In this document: positions 11,301 to 22,978 of the stretch, one piece after another
How positions within the stretch are numbered: the first letter of the stretch is position 1
How the letters are laid out: the number at the start of each line of letters is the position of its first letter
DNA from: Schizophyllum amplum
Lineage: Eukaryota; Basidiomycota; Agaricomycetes; Agaricales; Schizophyllaceae
Length of the DNA: 64,000 nucleotides
Direction of reading: 5' to 3'
Assembly: GCA_007026445.1 (NCBI GenBank)
Contig: VDMD01000082.1
Location: 1-64,000, forward strand
Translations under genes and position numbers: made by a program
Notes under the pieces: model-generated
Database searches by the model: none
The model's input: only the letters and a program-made list of their open reading frames with translations
Told to the model about the DNA's origin: nothing

Positions 11301-13335
11301 GCGGTGCACGGCACTGCCAGAGCGGATGAGCTGAGAGGAGACAGGATCTTGGTGGGAGGTAATCTCGTTGTTGCTGGACAGCGACATGATTATGCGCCGA
11401 CCGATCGGGTCGTTCTCCAACCGACCTGAGAAGACGTTGTGAGCCGGACGCCAAACGCAGGGAGGTTCATGACCTACTAATGTCATATATTTTGGCGACG
11501 ATACGAGAGTGTGCCATGGCGAACTGGCGCTGTTCATCGGTCCACTTGAAAACCTCTGGTACGGAGAGGCAATTAAAGCGGGTCATGAACTCCTTGGAGA
11601 ACTGTTGACGACGTATTTTGATACGATGAGTTCCGTTGACTAGGATGACGGAAACGTGTGGGCGGTTGAGCCTGAGAATGTGGTGCTTTTGTGTGAGGTC
11701 GCGGATGACGGACGATACGTCGACGTCGGCCAGACTGATGAACAGGGTAACGGCGTTATCAGAGTCGAGCGGAGCGTAAGCGCCTGCTTCCGCAGCGAGA
11801 GAAAGTTTGGCGATGATCATGTCATCAACCGCACGCTGCCACAGTTGCTTGACAACTGCTGCACCGCACCCGTAGTCATCAAACGCGACCGCGAGGTCTG
11901 CGAAGCCGATGAGGCTCATGCGCTTGAGCTGCTCGAACGCGGTTTCCTGCTGGACTTCAGCGACAGATAGAGAGATGAACGGGGGAGAGGAACGAACCAG
12001 CTCGGGAAACTGCTGAGTGGGGGTCGGGACATCGGGCTCATGAGGGGGAGCGGCGGTGGCAGTGGGCGAAGAGATAGGACGGGCACCGGGAGATTGCGAA
12101 ACGCGAGTGGGATCACCGGTGTCAGCTGGCGGATCGGGGGCGCCGGCGAATGCGGAGGATGGGTTGGGGTAGGTGTCAGCATGCTGCACGCCATGGACAT
12201 GAGGTGGGAGGCGGGGGGCGGCCGAGGCACGACGACCAAGGTCCGAGGGCTGTTCATGAGAGTCGCCCTGTTCTTCCTCGCTGTCCGAATGATCCGAGGG
12301 CTGGGTGGCGTCCTTCGGGTCCACAATGCGGAGGCGGCCAGTGAGCGGCTGGTCGTCTTCAGGAGAGGGCGAACGAGGTGTGCGCTCGGGGGCTTCATCC
12401 GAGCTGCCGTCCGACGCAGCATCGCCGCCGTACCCATCATATGCGTCCTCCTTGACGTCCTCGCTGGGACCATCCTTGGGCCGGCGGTCATGCTGGTCCT
12501 CGTCCTCATCCCCGTCTGTGTCCATATCCTCCTCATCATCGCCATCAGCGTCCATATCCTGGGACTGGGCGCTGACGTCGTCAGAGCGATCGCTGCCGTG
12601 TTCGTCAACAGAGGGGCGGTCGACGGCCTGAGGTGCGGCAACGGCAAGGGGGGGATGCAGAGAGAGCAAGCGCGGATCGATGCAAGGAGGATCGGAGCCA
12701 ATCAACGCATCCTGAAGACAGGGGGGATGACGGTTAGCAGGAGAAAAAAAAAAAAAAAAAAGGAGCGCACGGCGGCGGGGGAGCGTACAAGGGAGGGAGG
12801 AGATATCGTCGGGGGCGGGGGACGAGCGGGGTGGAACAGAATGCGTAAAGTGAAACGCACGTGAGACAAAGTCGGAAAGAAAGCGTCCGTAAGCGACCGG
12901 CAGGCGGCGAGACCTCCGTGGATCTCATCCGGGGTGCTCTGAGGTTGGGAAGACTCTGGGGTCACAAAGGGGTACTGGTAGGGTTGGGATGCAGCCTGAT
13001 GAAGCGGGGGTGGGAAGGTGGACTGGCGGAGCAAATGCGAAACACGAACCTGGGAGGGCGATGCGCCGAGGTGGCCGGTGGGAGAAGACGCAGGCGGGGA
13101 TGAGGAAGGCGTGTGCGGTGGACTCGATCGGCCGTCGGGCAGGTCCGGTGGGGGGCCGCTTTGCTGCCTAGAGAGCCCTTGCGCGTCCGCCGTGCCAATG
13201 GGTGACACGGGAGGTTGTGGGCTGAGCTGAAAGCGGGTCAGAGAAGAGCAACCCTGGACAAAGCGTGCGAGTCACCTGGGCGGGGGCCAGAGGGAGGGGG
13301 TCATCACCCTCCTCGATGTCCGACTGTAAATGCAT
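8326..13335 (-). CDS. D: giant hypothetical protein (about 1,500 aa) with PGGA repeat and RS-rich segment
   Basis: I do not recognise a family. The ATG at 13335 begins an acidic leader. Clear exons are 13335-13276, 13226-12861 (Pro/Ser-rich) and 12711 to about 11485, with introns of 49 and about 149 nt; the second intron holds a poly-A run. The third exon has an Asp/Glu-rich stretch, then a folded-looking region with VNGTHRIKIRR. Exons around 11.4-10.7 kb and 10.7-10.15 kb encode helical sequence, including one hydrophobic segment (VALVSTFILSICLWILIAHQ) that could cross a membrane or be buried. The last exon (about 10.08-8.33 kb) has a PGGA repeat, an Arg/Ser repeat tract, and near the end KPSKKKKAA and KRLRSAS, which look like nuclear localisation signals. 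It follows Hel1 on the same strand, 525 bp away. It may be element cargo; the function is unknown. Confidence 0.55.
9251..9335. repeat. 12-bp coding repeat (PGGA/PGGS) in gene D
   Basis: A tandem 12-nt unit, about 6-7 copies, encodes Pro-Gly-Gly-Ala/Ser repeats on the minus strand. It is collagen-like only in composition, since the Gly is not every third residue. It is probably a flexible linker that varies in copy number. Confidence 0.8.
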
Positions 13336-13938
13336 GGTTAGCTTTGGGACGGCAACGGTGCAAAGTAGAGAGACCGTAGACGGAACCTGGACAGGAGCGT
13401 CAGATGCGATTGCAAGGGAGAGCGAGCGAGCGAGGCGCACCAGAATTCTAGGCTGGCAGAGGGCGAAAATTCAGAGCGCGCGAGAGAGAATGCGAAGGTA
13501 CAACTTACGTTGCCCTAGAGGAACATGCGACATCAGCAGATGGCGCAGACAAAACGAGGGGTATGAGGCTCACGGAAGGCATACACCTGAATGCGAGGGA
13601 GGCGATGAATGTGTACGACGAGGCGAGAGCAAGAAAGGGCCGCGAACCGATAATCAGCAAGATAAATGGGAAGAAAATCGGGGTCAGAAAGCCGCCAAGT
13701 GAATTTGAATGGCATGAGATAAGGACATCGGCCGATGCGATCGAGCGGAAACGCAACACCAACAGCAAGTGCCGAAAGTGGATGTTGCGCGGGAGAACGA
13801 GTGACAAGCGTGGGGTGATCAGGCGCTTAGCGCGGGCTACAATTGACTGTACTGGGAGTAGTAACATACGTAGCGAGAACGCTTCCTAAAGGGACGGTGA
13901 GAAGAGGACACGGCGGTGGGCCGAACCTGACGCACGGA
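13336..13938. other. Gene-free spacer between gene D and the C-terminal-domain gene
   Basis: About 600 bp upstream of gene D. Open frames exist on both strands but have no homologues in the window and no convincing composition. I see no repeat or RNA gene. It should hold the gene D promoter; no clear TATA box was seen. Confidence 0.4.
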
Positions 13939-14511
13939 TTAGGGGGAAAGATGAAACTCGGCTTGCAGGAAGCGGACAAGGCCGACAGCGCTGTTTCCAT
14001 CTGCCGTGGCTTGAGAATCCGCTATCCAGTCCGCCATCTCCTGGGGGGTGTTCCAGGAATGCCCACGCGCTTCAACACATAGCAGGTCCATCGCCGCGCG
14101 GCACAGATGTCTGTCAATGGACCGGATCGCCCACAGCGCTTGAGGGATGAGCCGGGCGTGAGGATGATTGCTGCGGAGGGGCATGGGCGAGAAGGGAGGA
14201 TGGGATTCCCTCGGCAGGTGGCAGACGTAACACGTCCTAGGCGATTGGTGATGGATGCATACGATGAGGCGCTGAACTACCGCACGCTCCCAGACGGGTA
14301 TGGAAGGACAGTCGGATATGTGGTGCTCGACTGATATGGCAAGCGGGAGCGTGCCGTGGGATAAGAGGTTGTGGACGACGCAATAGCCACACGAGAACGA
14401 CAGGAGGAAGAGCAGAGGGGACCTGCTGTCGAGCGACGCCATGTAGATCACGACGGTTAGACGCAAAAGGGGGGCGGAACTGTCGCAAACACGCTGATAG
14501 ATGTCACGCAT
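13939..14511 (-). CDS. Stand-alone paralogue of the Hel C-terminal Cys/His domain (about 190 aa)
   Basis: One open frame from the ATG at 14511 to the stop at 13939. It aligns to the C-terminal domain of Hel1 and Hel2 and lacks the helicase. The shared order is SCGYC, a His-rich HHISDCP, PRTCYVCHLP, a run matching the helicases' LPMLWAIR (here IPQALWAIR), then HSWNTPQEMADWIAD. The Cys/His ligands are kept, so this looks like a maintained metal-binding module rather than random decay. It sits between genes E and D on the same strand. It could be a partner, competitor or regulator of the helicases, or a relic of a third Hel copy. An upstream exon is possible. Confidence 0.6.
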   Translation of the reverse strand: MRDIYQRVCDSSAPLLRLTVVIYMASLDSRSPLLFLLSFSCGYCVVHNLLSHGTLPLAISVEHHISDCPSIPVWERAVVQRLIVCIHHQSPRTCYVCHLPRESHPPFSPMPLRSNHPHARLIPQALWAIRSIDRHLCRAAMDLLCVEARGHSWNTPQEMADWIADSQATADGNSAVGLVRFLQAEFHLSP

Positions 14512-14592
14512 ACAGGGGATGCCGTGACGAGAAACCACATTAGATGGGATTACAGTACGAGATACAAAGAACAAGACCATGTGACAAGTCCA

Positions 14593-17500
14593 CTACCTCT
14601 GGCGCTTGGACGCCCCGTCTGGTTTCAAGCGCGTGCTTCGCCTGGCTGCGGCGGCCGCCGCTCCGAGCTGCTTGGTCGTTGGCTGAGCGGTAGACTTGCG
14701 AGCACGCTTGCCGTCCTTGATGCCTGACCTGGGGCGCGGCGCCGCCTGGGTGAGCGGAAGCGCGCCTTCGGCTGGTGCGGTGCGCTGCGACTTGTGGCAC
14801 GTGCGACAGTTGCACTTGGGCTGGACGCACAGGTCGCACTGGCACCAGCCGTAAGAGGTAACGAACAAGTGAAAGCACTTGCTGTACTTGCACAGCGCGT
14901 GCTCGAAGGTGAGCGGGTTCCAGCTCCATCCCTCCATCTCGTCCTCCGTGAGTTGGGCGGAAACGGCTTTGTACAGTGCGTCGTAGCTCGCCGAACGGGC
15001 GGGCACGGACGTATGCGGGAGACCAAGCCTGCCGAGCGCGTGGGCGGCGCCCGCGTCGAGAAGGGTAGCGATCTCTGTAAAGTCGGGCATGGGGGCCGCA
15101 CCGCACAGGACGAGGTCGGCGGCGATGAGGAACGCGACGAGGGGACCGAGAGTCGGAATCTTGAATTCAAGCAGCTTGGTGACCAGTTGCGTGAACGTGT
15201 AGCGGGGACCGTCCTGCGCCGAGGGATTGCCCTTGCGAACGAACTCGGCGAGAAGGGGGGCCTTATCCCAGCACGATCCTGAGTGAGCCCATGACCGATG
15301 GTTGGTGCGACCATAGGCGGACGGATTGACAAACTCCGAGTCGGGCAGCTCAGCAAACTGTGCGCGAAACTGCTGGGCGTCGTCGTCGTGCGCGAAGACC
15401 ACGGAGTGCTTGAAGGCGTGGGGGGAGTTGAAGAGGAGAAGCCTGCCGATAAGAGCCGAGTAGGCACCCGACCGAGTCTGAGCCAGCTCAAGCGTGAGGC
15501 AATGACCGGCGCGGGTAGCGTGCTGGCGGTACGGCGCACGCTCCTTGATGGGGAAGAACGAGTCACGGTTAGAGTCGATGTACGTAAGCTCGCGACTGAT
15601 CGACGGATCGCAAGAAGGGTCGAGAAGCTGGGCGGCCTGGCGGAGGAAGCGAACGAGGTGAGTGGATGCTGCGGGTATGAATTCCAGGGATAACTCGCGG
15701 TCTGCAACACCAATGTGAACACATGCACAAACTCAAAAGCTGGATCACTCACTGCACATGAGACCGTCTGGGACCGACATGCGGACGGGGGCGGCCATTG
15801 GAGCACGCAGCGAGAGGAACTCGTTGAAGAGCGAGGTGAGGCGCTCCAGGTCGACGAGCGCCTGATGATAAAACGGGTCGTCCAGGGACGCGAGTGCGCG
15901 GAGATCGTTGTACAGCTCCTGACGATGACCAGGGAGCAGCATTTTGTACTGTCGGGCGGGCGTCTGGACGTATTTGCCATACGGGTGGTCGAAGACGTGG
16001 GCAACGATGGGGGCCAAAAGGATGAGCGACGTGCCGTAGGCGAGGAGCAGCGCCTTGCAGAGAGTGTAGCGAGTGCGGCGACGAGCGGTGGGTTCGCCTG
16101 GCGACAGCCCGAACCAAGCAGAGAGCACTTCGTATATGAGGTCAGACGTGACCCGGCTGCGTCCTGTGATCTCGGTAAGGATCTGTCCTGGAACGCATTC
16201 GACACGGATCGAGAACGAGGCTTGGTCGAACGCAGCATCCCACGACGACGGACTGAAGGCGAGGTCAACGTATTGCTTGCTCTCGCTGGCGCGAAGGCAA
16301 TCAATAGACGCGACAGCCCATAGGTACAGCTTGCGAACCCAGGGTATCGAGGGGGAGTCGGGGGAGAAGCTCGCGAAGAGGGTGCTCGAGAGGTGGTCGA
16401 TGAAGTGCTCCAGCCCCAGCTTCGCGGTCATCGCACAGTACCGCAGGAGAAGACCATCGCCCTCAAGGACTTCACTGGCGGATGTCATGCGGCAGAGCGA
16501 ATGTGCGGCAGGAAGCGCAGTGCGTACGACATACGCGGCTGAGAGGTCCACGTTGCCCATTGGCTGACCGTAAACAAACGCATGGACGGCGGGTTCGAGG
16601 GGGCGGGCCAACGCGTTCAGCGTCGCCATGTCGGTCTCGCGCCCGGGGAGTTTAGCAGCCGCGATCGCTTGCGAAAGCGTGCGAATAGGGACGTCAAACA
16701 GGCACTCTGTTCGCAGCATGCCGCCGAGGACAGTACGACCTGCAACGCGAGTGAGAGACCGGTAATTGATTAGGAATAGAACAACGTACCAGACGATATC
16801 TGACCAGAGGATGTCTCCGCCTGTTCTCCGGCTGAAAATGATGTGGACGGTTAGAGTGAGATACAGTTCGGTAACAAAAGACCTACGCACCGCCGTCTGT
16901 GGCTAGCGAACTATCAACGTCCATGGGGGTGGGATCAGGCAAATCAGCGAGCCCATGGACAATAAGGGCCTGCTGAGAAGCAAGCGTGCCGTCTGTAACA
17001 TCAGCTGGATCGCCTGTCAAGAGGGGATTCGGAACGCTAAAGGTGAAAGAACGTACATGTGAGGCCAGAGGAGGAGATCAGACTGTGCTGGACGTTGTAC
17101 GCGGTGAGAGTGTCGTCACATCCAACTCTGGAAGGCGGGCATCAGCGGTGCAATGAGGGGACATTGACGACAAACGACTTGCAGATCTTTGAGCGGTTGC
17201 CAAGTACGTTCACCGCTCTCCCACAGGATGCGATACTCGAGCTCCTTGCCGTTCTAAACAAGGTCGAGGTGAGTAGGGGGGAAGAAGAGATGACTTGTGC
17301 ACGCACTGTGTGAAGCCGGTGGCCGATGATGGAGCGCACCGAGTACTCGATAGAGTCTTCCTCCATCGCAGACTCATGACACGATGATGGGGCGGAGTCT
17401 GCGGATTCACAGGTAAGGCGCGCTGATGGGGGAAACAGGAAGAGACGCGACGCACCGGACTCGGACTCAGAATCGCTATCGGGGGGAAGGTGTCTGGAGG

Positions 17501-19908
17501 AAGATGCCTTAGGAGGTGCCTCACGCGGGCGGAGAGTGCGATCGGGGCTGCGACGCGAGGCTGGTGACGGAGCGCTGGGCTTGGAGCCCTTTTGGACTCC
17601 GGCCGCTGTGGCAATGCGGGAGCGCTCCTTCTTGACAATGGCGGCGCAGACGCCGTTCTGCTGGAGGAAATGGGACGCAGCGGGAGCAGGGTCTGCGACC
17701 GCGCCGCTGGCCTTCTTGGGCATCGACGACGGGCCCGAACCGGGAGGAGGAGCAGCCTTGGGAGCAGCATTGACCTTGCGAGAAGCGCGGGGGACCGCCT
17801 TCTTCGCAGGGGGGATCGCTGAAGAACGTCAGACCTGGAGCGGGGCCAGCAGAGGGTGACGTACATGAAGTGCTGTCGTTTGCTAGGAGCGCGGAGAAGC
17901 GATTACCATGCACATCATACTTGTCAGCGGTCTGGGGAATCATGCGCGCGCGCTGTGCGCAGAGCTGGAAGTACTGGTGCATGACCGAGTCCCGGGTCAG
18001 GGGCGCGTCGGGGCTGAGGAGAGGGGCGGCCTCTGACGCAGAACATGAGGGATGCGCACAAAGGAGTCAGGTAGGGTTACGCACCTTGGGACTCCAGTCG
18101 GTGCAGTTTGAACACGTCGCCGTTTGGACCCAGAGGCCATGCGTCCGGAGTCATGACAGCGCCCTGCTGGGGGAAGAGCTGAATGGCGGCCAGCATCTGG
18201 GTGGCATCCACACGGACAGGGTGGCCCATCTGACGAAGGACACCGACGAACAGCTGAACCATGGAACGCGCGACGTAGTTGAGGTGGGACTGAGGAGTCA
18301 TGATGGAGGCGCCATCGCGGACGAATATAGACTGCGCTGCCTGCGCGTGAGGGAGGACCGTCAAGGGCTCGAACCTACCGTGCGAAAGTGAGCAAGACAG
18401 AGAAGAAGAGAAAGAAGGCGCACTGACACCGGACATGAAATCGCCGCCGAGATTCGCAGGACGGGATCACCGGCGTCGGCACCGCCCGCACGGCCATCCG
18501 CTGGTACCGCGGCTTCTTCGGTCTCGACATCAGACTCGGCGGTGTGGGCACCGCTCGCGCGCCTGGGAGCACCGGAGAAAGTCGCAAGCGTGCTGAATGC
18601 GGTGTTCTCCAGCATTTGCTGGTGGGAATATAAGATGATATTGAGGCGGACGGCCGCCAGGGAGGGGTTAGCGCAGTTCTTTGGGGCAAGAGGAGGCGTT
18701 CCCGAATGCTTGAAGAGGGACGAGAATCCAGCGATGGTCGGCTTGTCGGTTTTAAAGTACGTGCCCAGCATGAGGACGTGAAAGCGCCCGCCCTCGTAGC
18801 CTTCGGGAAGGAACGGGTGGCAGAGCATGGTGCTCAAGAGAGCGTGCGCATCATGCGGGTCGACGTGGTTGTCTCCGCTCTTGCCCATTTGCTCCTTGAG
18901 CGACTGGACTGAAAGAGGCAAGCGGTCAGCTCACGGTAAAAGGTCCACGGCGGAGATCGCGCATACGGGAGTCATGGGTAACAGCGTTCGCAGTGTTGAC
19001 CTGCGCGGCCGCATACAGGCAGTTGTCTGGGACCCCGATCCTCGGCGAGTTGACTACCTCGCTGTAGTTGCGGAGAACTTGATAAGCGACAGGGTCGTGA
19101 ACGCGCAAAGCCTTTGACGCCACAGAGACCGCGTCCTGGTGAAGGAAGGTCAGCACGCGGGATTGGGCAAGGGGTGAGGGATACACTCACAGTCAATATC
19201 TTGTTGCGTACGATGCGTGAAGCCTCGGGCGACTTGCAAACGCAGTCAGACGTGCAAGGGCCCATGCAATTCCTGGGCGCCTGCCGGGCAACACCGATAG
19301 TGAAGCAGCTGCGGCCCTGGCGTGAGCAGACGTTGGCGGGGTTGTCGGCGAAGGGACCCCTGCCACCGTGGGTCATGCGGTACTCGGCTGTGCCGAGGAC
19401 GATTGAAGCAATACCGGCCATGCGATCGGCATCGCTGGGGTCTAGGTCCTTGGGGCTGAATACGGGTAAGAAGGGGAGGGAAGCGCAGCGACGAGCACGC
19501 ACTTCATGACATACTGCAGGAGTACGTCGTCTTGACATGTTTGAGCACCAATCTGACGACCGAACACAATGTCTCCGTAGCACAGCTCGAGGAGGCCTGA
19601 GAACTGGATCAGGTATGGGAATGGCAGCATGGCCGGATGCACGCACCAGAGTCACGGAGGGACTCGTCTGGGCCTAGAGGAGCCTGCAGGTCGGCGGCCG
19701 CGGCCTTGCGCGCGGCCATGGCGTCCTTGTCCAAATCCATGGACAGGACATAAACGTTGTTCACATACTTGAGCAAGTCTCGGCGAAGTTTCGGGTGATC
19801 TTTGCGGCAGATTATGGGGGGGAGGGATGTATCGCGCGTGGGGAGGTGATGGTACCACTCGCCTTCCGCACCAATAACGTGCAGGCCGGGGGGGAGAGGA
19901 CGCGTCAT
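14593..19908 (-). CDS. E: giant chromodomain protein with C-terminal Cys cluster
   Basis: Many exons on one strand read as one protein of roughly 1,400 residues. The ATG at 19908 opens MTRPLPPGLHVIG, followed by PTRDTSLPPII and a block ending NNVYVLSMDLD. A Lys/Ala/Pro- and Ser-rich basic region (17.8-17.4 kb) leads into a chromodomain split by an intron: DSIEYSVRSIIGHRLHT, then NGKELEYRILWESGERTWQPL. This matches the chromodomain pattern EY-x-V-x2-I ... LEY-x-I-x-W ... TW-x-P. A large helical region follows (exon ending near 15750, with AHVFDHPYGKYVQ). The last exon (about 15.69-14.59 kb) has a Cys cluster (CQCDLC ... CNCRTC) and a basic tail. Chromodomains typically bind methylated histone H3. 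No reverse transcriptase or integrase is visible. It could be two genes; the split would lie near 16.9-17.1 kb. Confidence 0.55.
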
Positions 19909-20757
19909 CTGAGTGATAATGATCAGTATCGCAAGGGCAATAACTGAAAGACCATGTTCACCGTGAATTTACTGACGGAAAATAACAAGCGCGCAAGGCA
20001 GGCTAATACGAGGCGGGAACTACAGGCGGGTCGAAAAAAATGAGCGCAAGCAGAGAGTTCGGATCTTGGGTCCAAGCGCAAACGCGGCGTGGGAAAACCA
20101 CTAAAAGGACATGTGTGACTCATGGACGCCGAACAGCAGAAACCCAGCTTGCGGAGAAAGTACGAGGGCCATTTTGAGGGAGAAAATACAGGAAGGAGAC
20201 AATGGTCGCCCGCAAGCTGGGATAATGCGAATGTGCTGACAAAAGGCGGTGAAGATCGCATTTGAATCCGTTGCGGGCGGGAGATTTATCGCATTCACCA
20301 AGTTTAAATCGCGCAGGCGACAGTACGTGCGATGGGGAACGTGTACAGGAGGGACACATCAAATGCGAAGGAACGGGTGTGAAGCGTCTCTGACGAGGTG
20401 GCAGTGCCTGAAAGTGCGCACACAAAGGAAGAGAGCTTGCGGTGACGCCACCGGAATTGGCATCTGCGCGTAAACCCGGACGCAAGACATTGGGAAAACG
20501 TTGGATAGGATTGCGACTGGGAGTAAAGGTACTGTAAGATGTATGTAAAGTACCCGTGCGCGCTGGCCGATGGACGTTTGGGCGTGAGGACAGCGGCCAC
20601 ATCCAGACGACCCTACCGAGAGACAGGGGAGTAGAGCGAACGGGGTGCGTTGTGCGTGCGACCAGACGCCTGCTGGGATGCTTGCGAGGGGGGAGAGACT
20701 GACTTCGGGGACGGGGGGAGGGTAGATATAGCTGCTGGCTCCGGCGCGTGCGCGGCT
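19909..20757. other. Gene-free spacer between genes E and G
   Basis: About 850 bp upstream of gene E. Only short frames with no similarity to anything else in the window. It presumably contains the E promoter; no TATA box or repeat was recognised. Confidence 0.4.
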
Positions 20758-21221
20758 TCAGGGCTGCAGGACGTTGAGAGACAGTAGGACAGCTGGTGCG
20801 AGAGACCAGAAGGCGTACCGGGTCACATGCATCAGCAGTACGTCGTCTTCGGTCGTGCGAGAGCCGTACGGACGACCAAAGAGCAGATCACCTGGGATCA
20901 GCTCCAGACAACCTTGGGGAGAGGTGAGATGGAGCGATTGCATAGATGGACGATGGACGCACCGAGTCCGACAGGCTCGTAAGGAGAAGGGGGAGCCAGC
21001 CGAGGAGCGGCAGCGTGCGTGTCAGCATCCTTGCGAAAGGCGTCCAAGTCGATCGAAACCACATAGACGTTGCGTACGTGCTCCTTCAACTCCGGGGGGG
21101 TCTTTGGATGCGCGGTACGAAAGATGATGGGTGGAAGGCTGGTGGGCCTGTCTGGGATGATAACGCGCTGCTCGTTGTCCTCTGCGATCAGGTGCAGGCG
21201 GGGGGACGGCTCAAGTGTCAT
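20758..21221 (-). CDS. G: short paralogue of the first two exons of gene E
   Basis: The ATG at 21221 starts a protein that parallels the N-terminus of E: a short leader, PTSLPPIIF, then a block ending VRNVYVVSIDLD. After an intron (donor GTGCGT, acceptor CCAAG) comes LELIPGDLLFGRP and TTEDDVLLMHVTRYA, matching LELCYGDIVFGRQ and CQDDVLLQYVMK in E. It then stops at 20758, so it encodes only the first domain of E, about 135 residues. Either it is a truncated duplicate under decay, or a deliberately short form that could compete with E for a partner. The conserved residues in both exons argue against complete decay. Confidence 0.55.
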
Positions 21222-21734
21222 CTGGGCATCTTATGAGAAGTGTGACGAGCGGGGAACCAAACTGACACGCACTCGGAGGAGAAGAATGGACAAGCGGCAC
21301 TGGGATGTAGAGCAAACGGGAGGCAGCGAGATGGAAGGCTTTGATGCTGGCAGGTAGGCAAAAGGAGCGCACAATGAGGCAAACGAAGACCGACAAGGGT
21401 CCAAGCGGCACTGGTTGTCCAAAAGAGGAAACCACAGGGTCGCGGGACAATGGGGTGCAGCTGGTCAGACAAGGAGCGGCCAAGAAATGACAGGGCAGCG
21501 GGAGATGTACAGGTCAAAGGGAGAGTCGCGGTTGGTCAGCCGAGAATTGCATGGGCGTGAGCAAGCTTGGCAATACATACTGTATGCGAGCGGATGTGTC
21601 CGAATAAGGAACAAGGTGTGTGCAAATGTGCGGCTACATGGGCTACGACAGTTTGGGGAGAAAACAGGACGGCTCGCCTATGGCGGCGGTCGCGATGTAC
21701 GAGGGACAATGCGCGACGAGGAGCCTTGCTCATC

Positions 21735-22409
21735 TCAATCACCAAACACCTGACGACGGAAGCCATCAACGAGACCGACCAGCATTTCATGACGCCTCTC
21801 GAGGTCATCCTTCTGGAGGCGGGGTGTTGGCACGACGGGTTGCAGACGAAGGGTGTCGCTCACCTCCTGCTTCACCGAAGCCAAATCCGCCCGTAGCTGG
21901 GCGCACATCGGGCCGCAGACCGGTGTACTGGATTGCTGCTGCCGCAGCTGATGGCGAAGGGACTGCAGTAGGGCTGACTGTTTGGCAACCGCGGCGCGCA
22001 GCTGGTCGACGGTGGTGGGCTGTCCGTCCAGACAGCGAAAGGACTCGGTTAGGGCGCCCGGCGGGATCGGAAGAGCAAGCCCGGATAAGGGAGGCGCAAA
22101 TGGGTTGTCCTCGCTGTCCATATTGTCCTGCGCACAGCCTGAGTACGCGGCATGACCCGGCGCACTGGGGTACGGTGACGGAGAACCAGGGAGGGCGCGT
22201 GGGGGTATAGGAGGAGAGTATTCGGAGGGCTTGCTGTCAGAGCTGAAGGTAAATGCAGATGGTGAGAGGGACGCCCTGTAAGGGCTTCCAGATGAATGCC
22301 TGCGCTCGCCGGCTGCGCTGAGAGGGCGCACAGGCTCCTGCGCTACGGGGTAAAGCGCGTCAGAAAAGGCAAAGCAACAAGGAGATGGAGACATACCTGG
22401 AGTGGACAT
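21735..22409 (-). CDS. C3: coiled-coil paralogue 3 of the C1-C3 tandem family
   Basis: Ser/Pro-rich N-terminal half, then a conserved coiled-coil unit: FRCLDGQPTTVDQLRAAV, a Gln-rich helix, then CGPMCAQLRADLASVKQEV. An intron (GTGAGC to CCAG) precedes the final exon KDDLERRHEMLVGLVDG. The start at 22409 is the first Met that fits. Upstream coding exons up to about 22906 are possible and would place hairpin H1 inside the gene. The C-x3-C in the helix is shared with C2. No known family is recognised. It is probably a homo- or hetero-oligomerising protein. Confidence 0.5.
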   Translation of the reverse strand: MSTPGMSPSPCCFAFSDALYPVAQEPVRPLSAAGERRHSSGSPYRASLSPSAFTFSSDSKPSEYSPPIPPRALPGSPSPYPSAPGHAAYSGCAQDNMDSEDNPFAPPLSGLALPIPPGALTESFRCLDGQPTTVDQLRAAVAKQSALLQSLRHQLRQQQSSTPVCGPMCAQLRADLASVKQEVSDTLRLQPVVPTPRLQKDDLERRHEMLVGLVDGFRRQVFGD

Positions 22410-22678
22410 GGGTGCAGAGGGATATCGCGTGCCAGAATAGCAGGTGGAGGGAGCGGACAAGAGGTACTCCAGGGCCAAATTGCGATCGGGCGGTATCAAC
22501 ATAACGCAAAAGTCGAGACCCGCTTAGCGTGCGCACGTGGTCTTTGAAGCACTGGGAGGTACGAATAGCCGGAGACATGCGACGCAGGCTGCGGAAGGCG
22601 CTGGCAATGCTGCGTGTTTGACTGGCCTGAGGCAATAGGAGGGACAGGTGCGCAAACATTTGTGGCAAATAGCGTGAC

Positions 22679-22729
22679 GTGACGGTTCCAGGTGGTGGAA
22701 ACTGGATTTCCACCACCTGGAGGCGTCAC
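22679..22729. repeat. H1: perfect hairpin with conserved flanks
   Basis: A 14-bp perfect inverted repeat (22688-22701 and 22707-22720) with a 5-nt loop (22702-22706). It is enclosed by an outer GTGACG/CGTCAC pair (22679-22684, 22724-22729) with a 3-nt symmetric internal mismatch. The flank 22722-22752 recurs in inverted orientation beside hairpin H2 near 50.65 kb, while the stem sequence differs. It lies between C3 and C2. The role is unknown. Confidence 0.85.
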
Positions 22730-22978
22730 ATTTGTGGCGTTCCCGCCGGTGGACAGAAACACCTTGGCGACCATTTGGGGAATAGCACGTAGGCCTGGAT
22801 GACACCGCACACAGGTGTATGCAATGCGAGACTCTGGTGCGGTGCTCGTACCGCTCCACGGACGTACCATCGTGCAGGACAGGTAGGACGCAAGCGAGGT
22901 GCTCATACAAGAGTTAATTCTGGCAACTGGAAACCGCTGCCTGGTGGAGTACGACTGAAGACACACGGAGCCCGGCGA

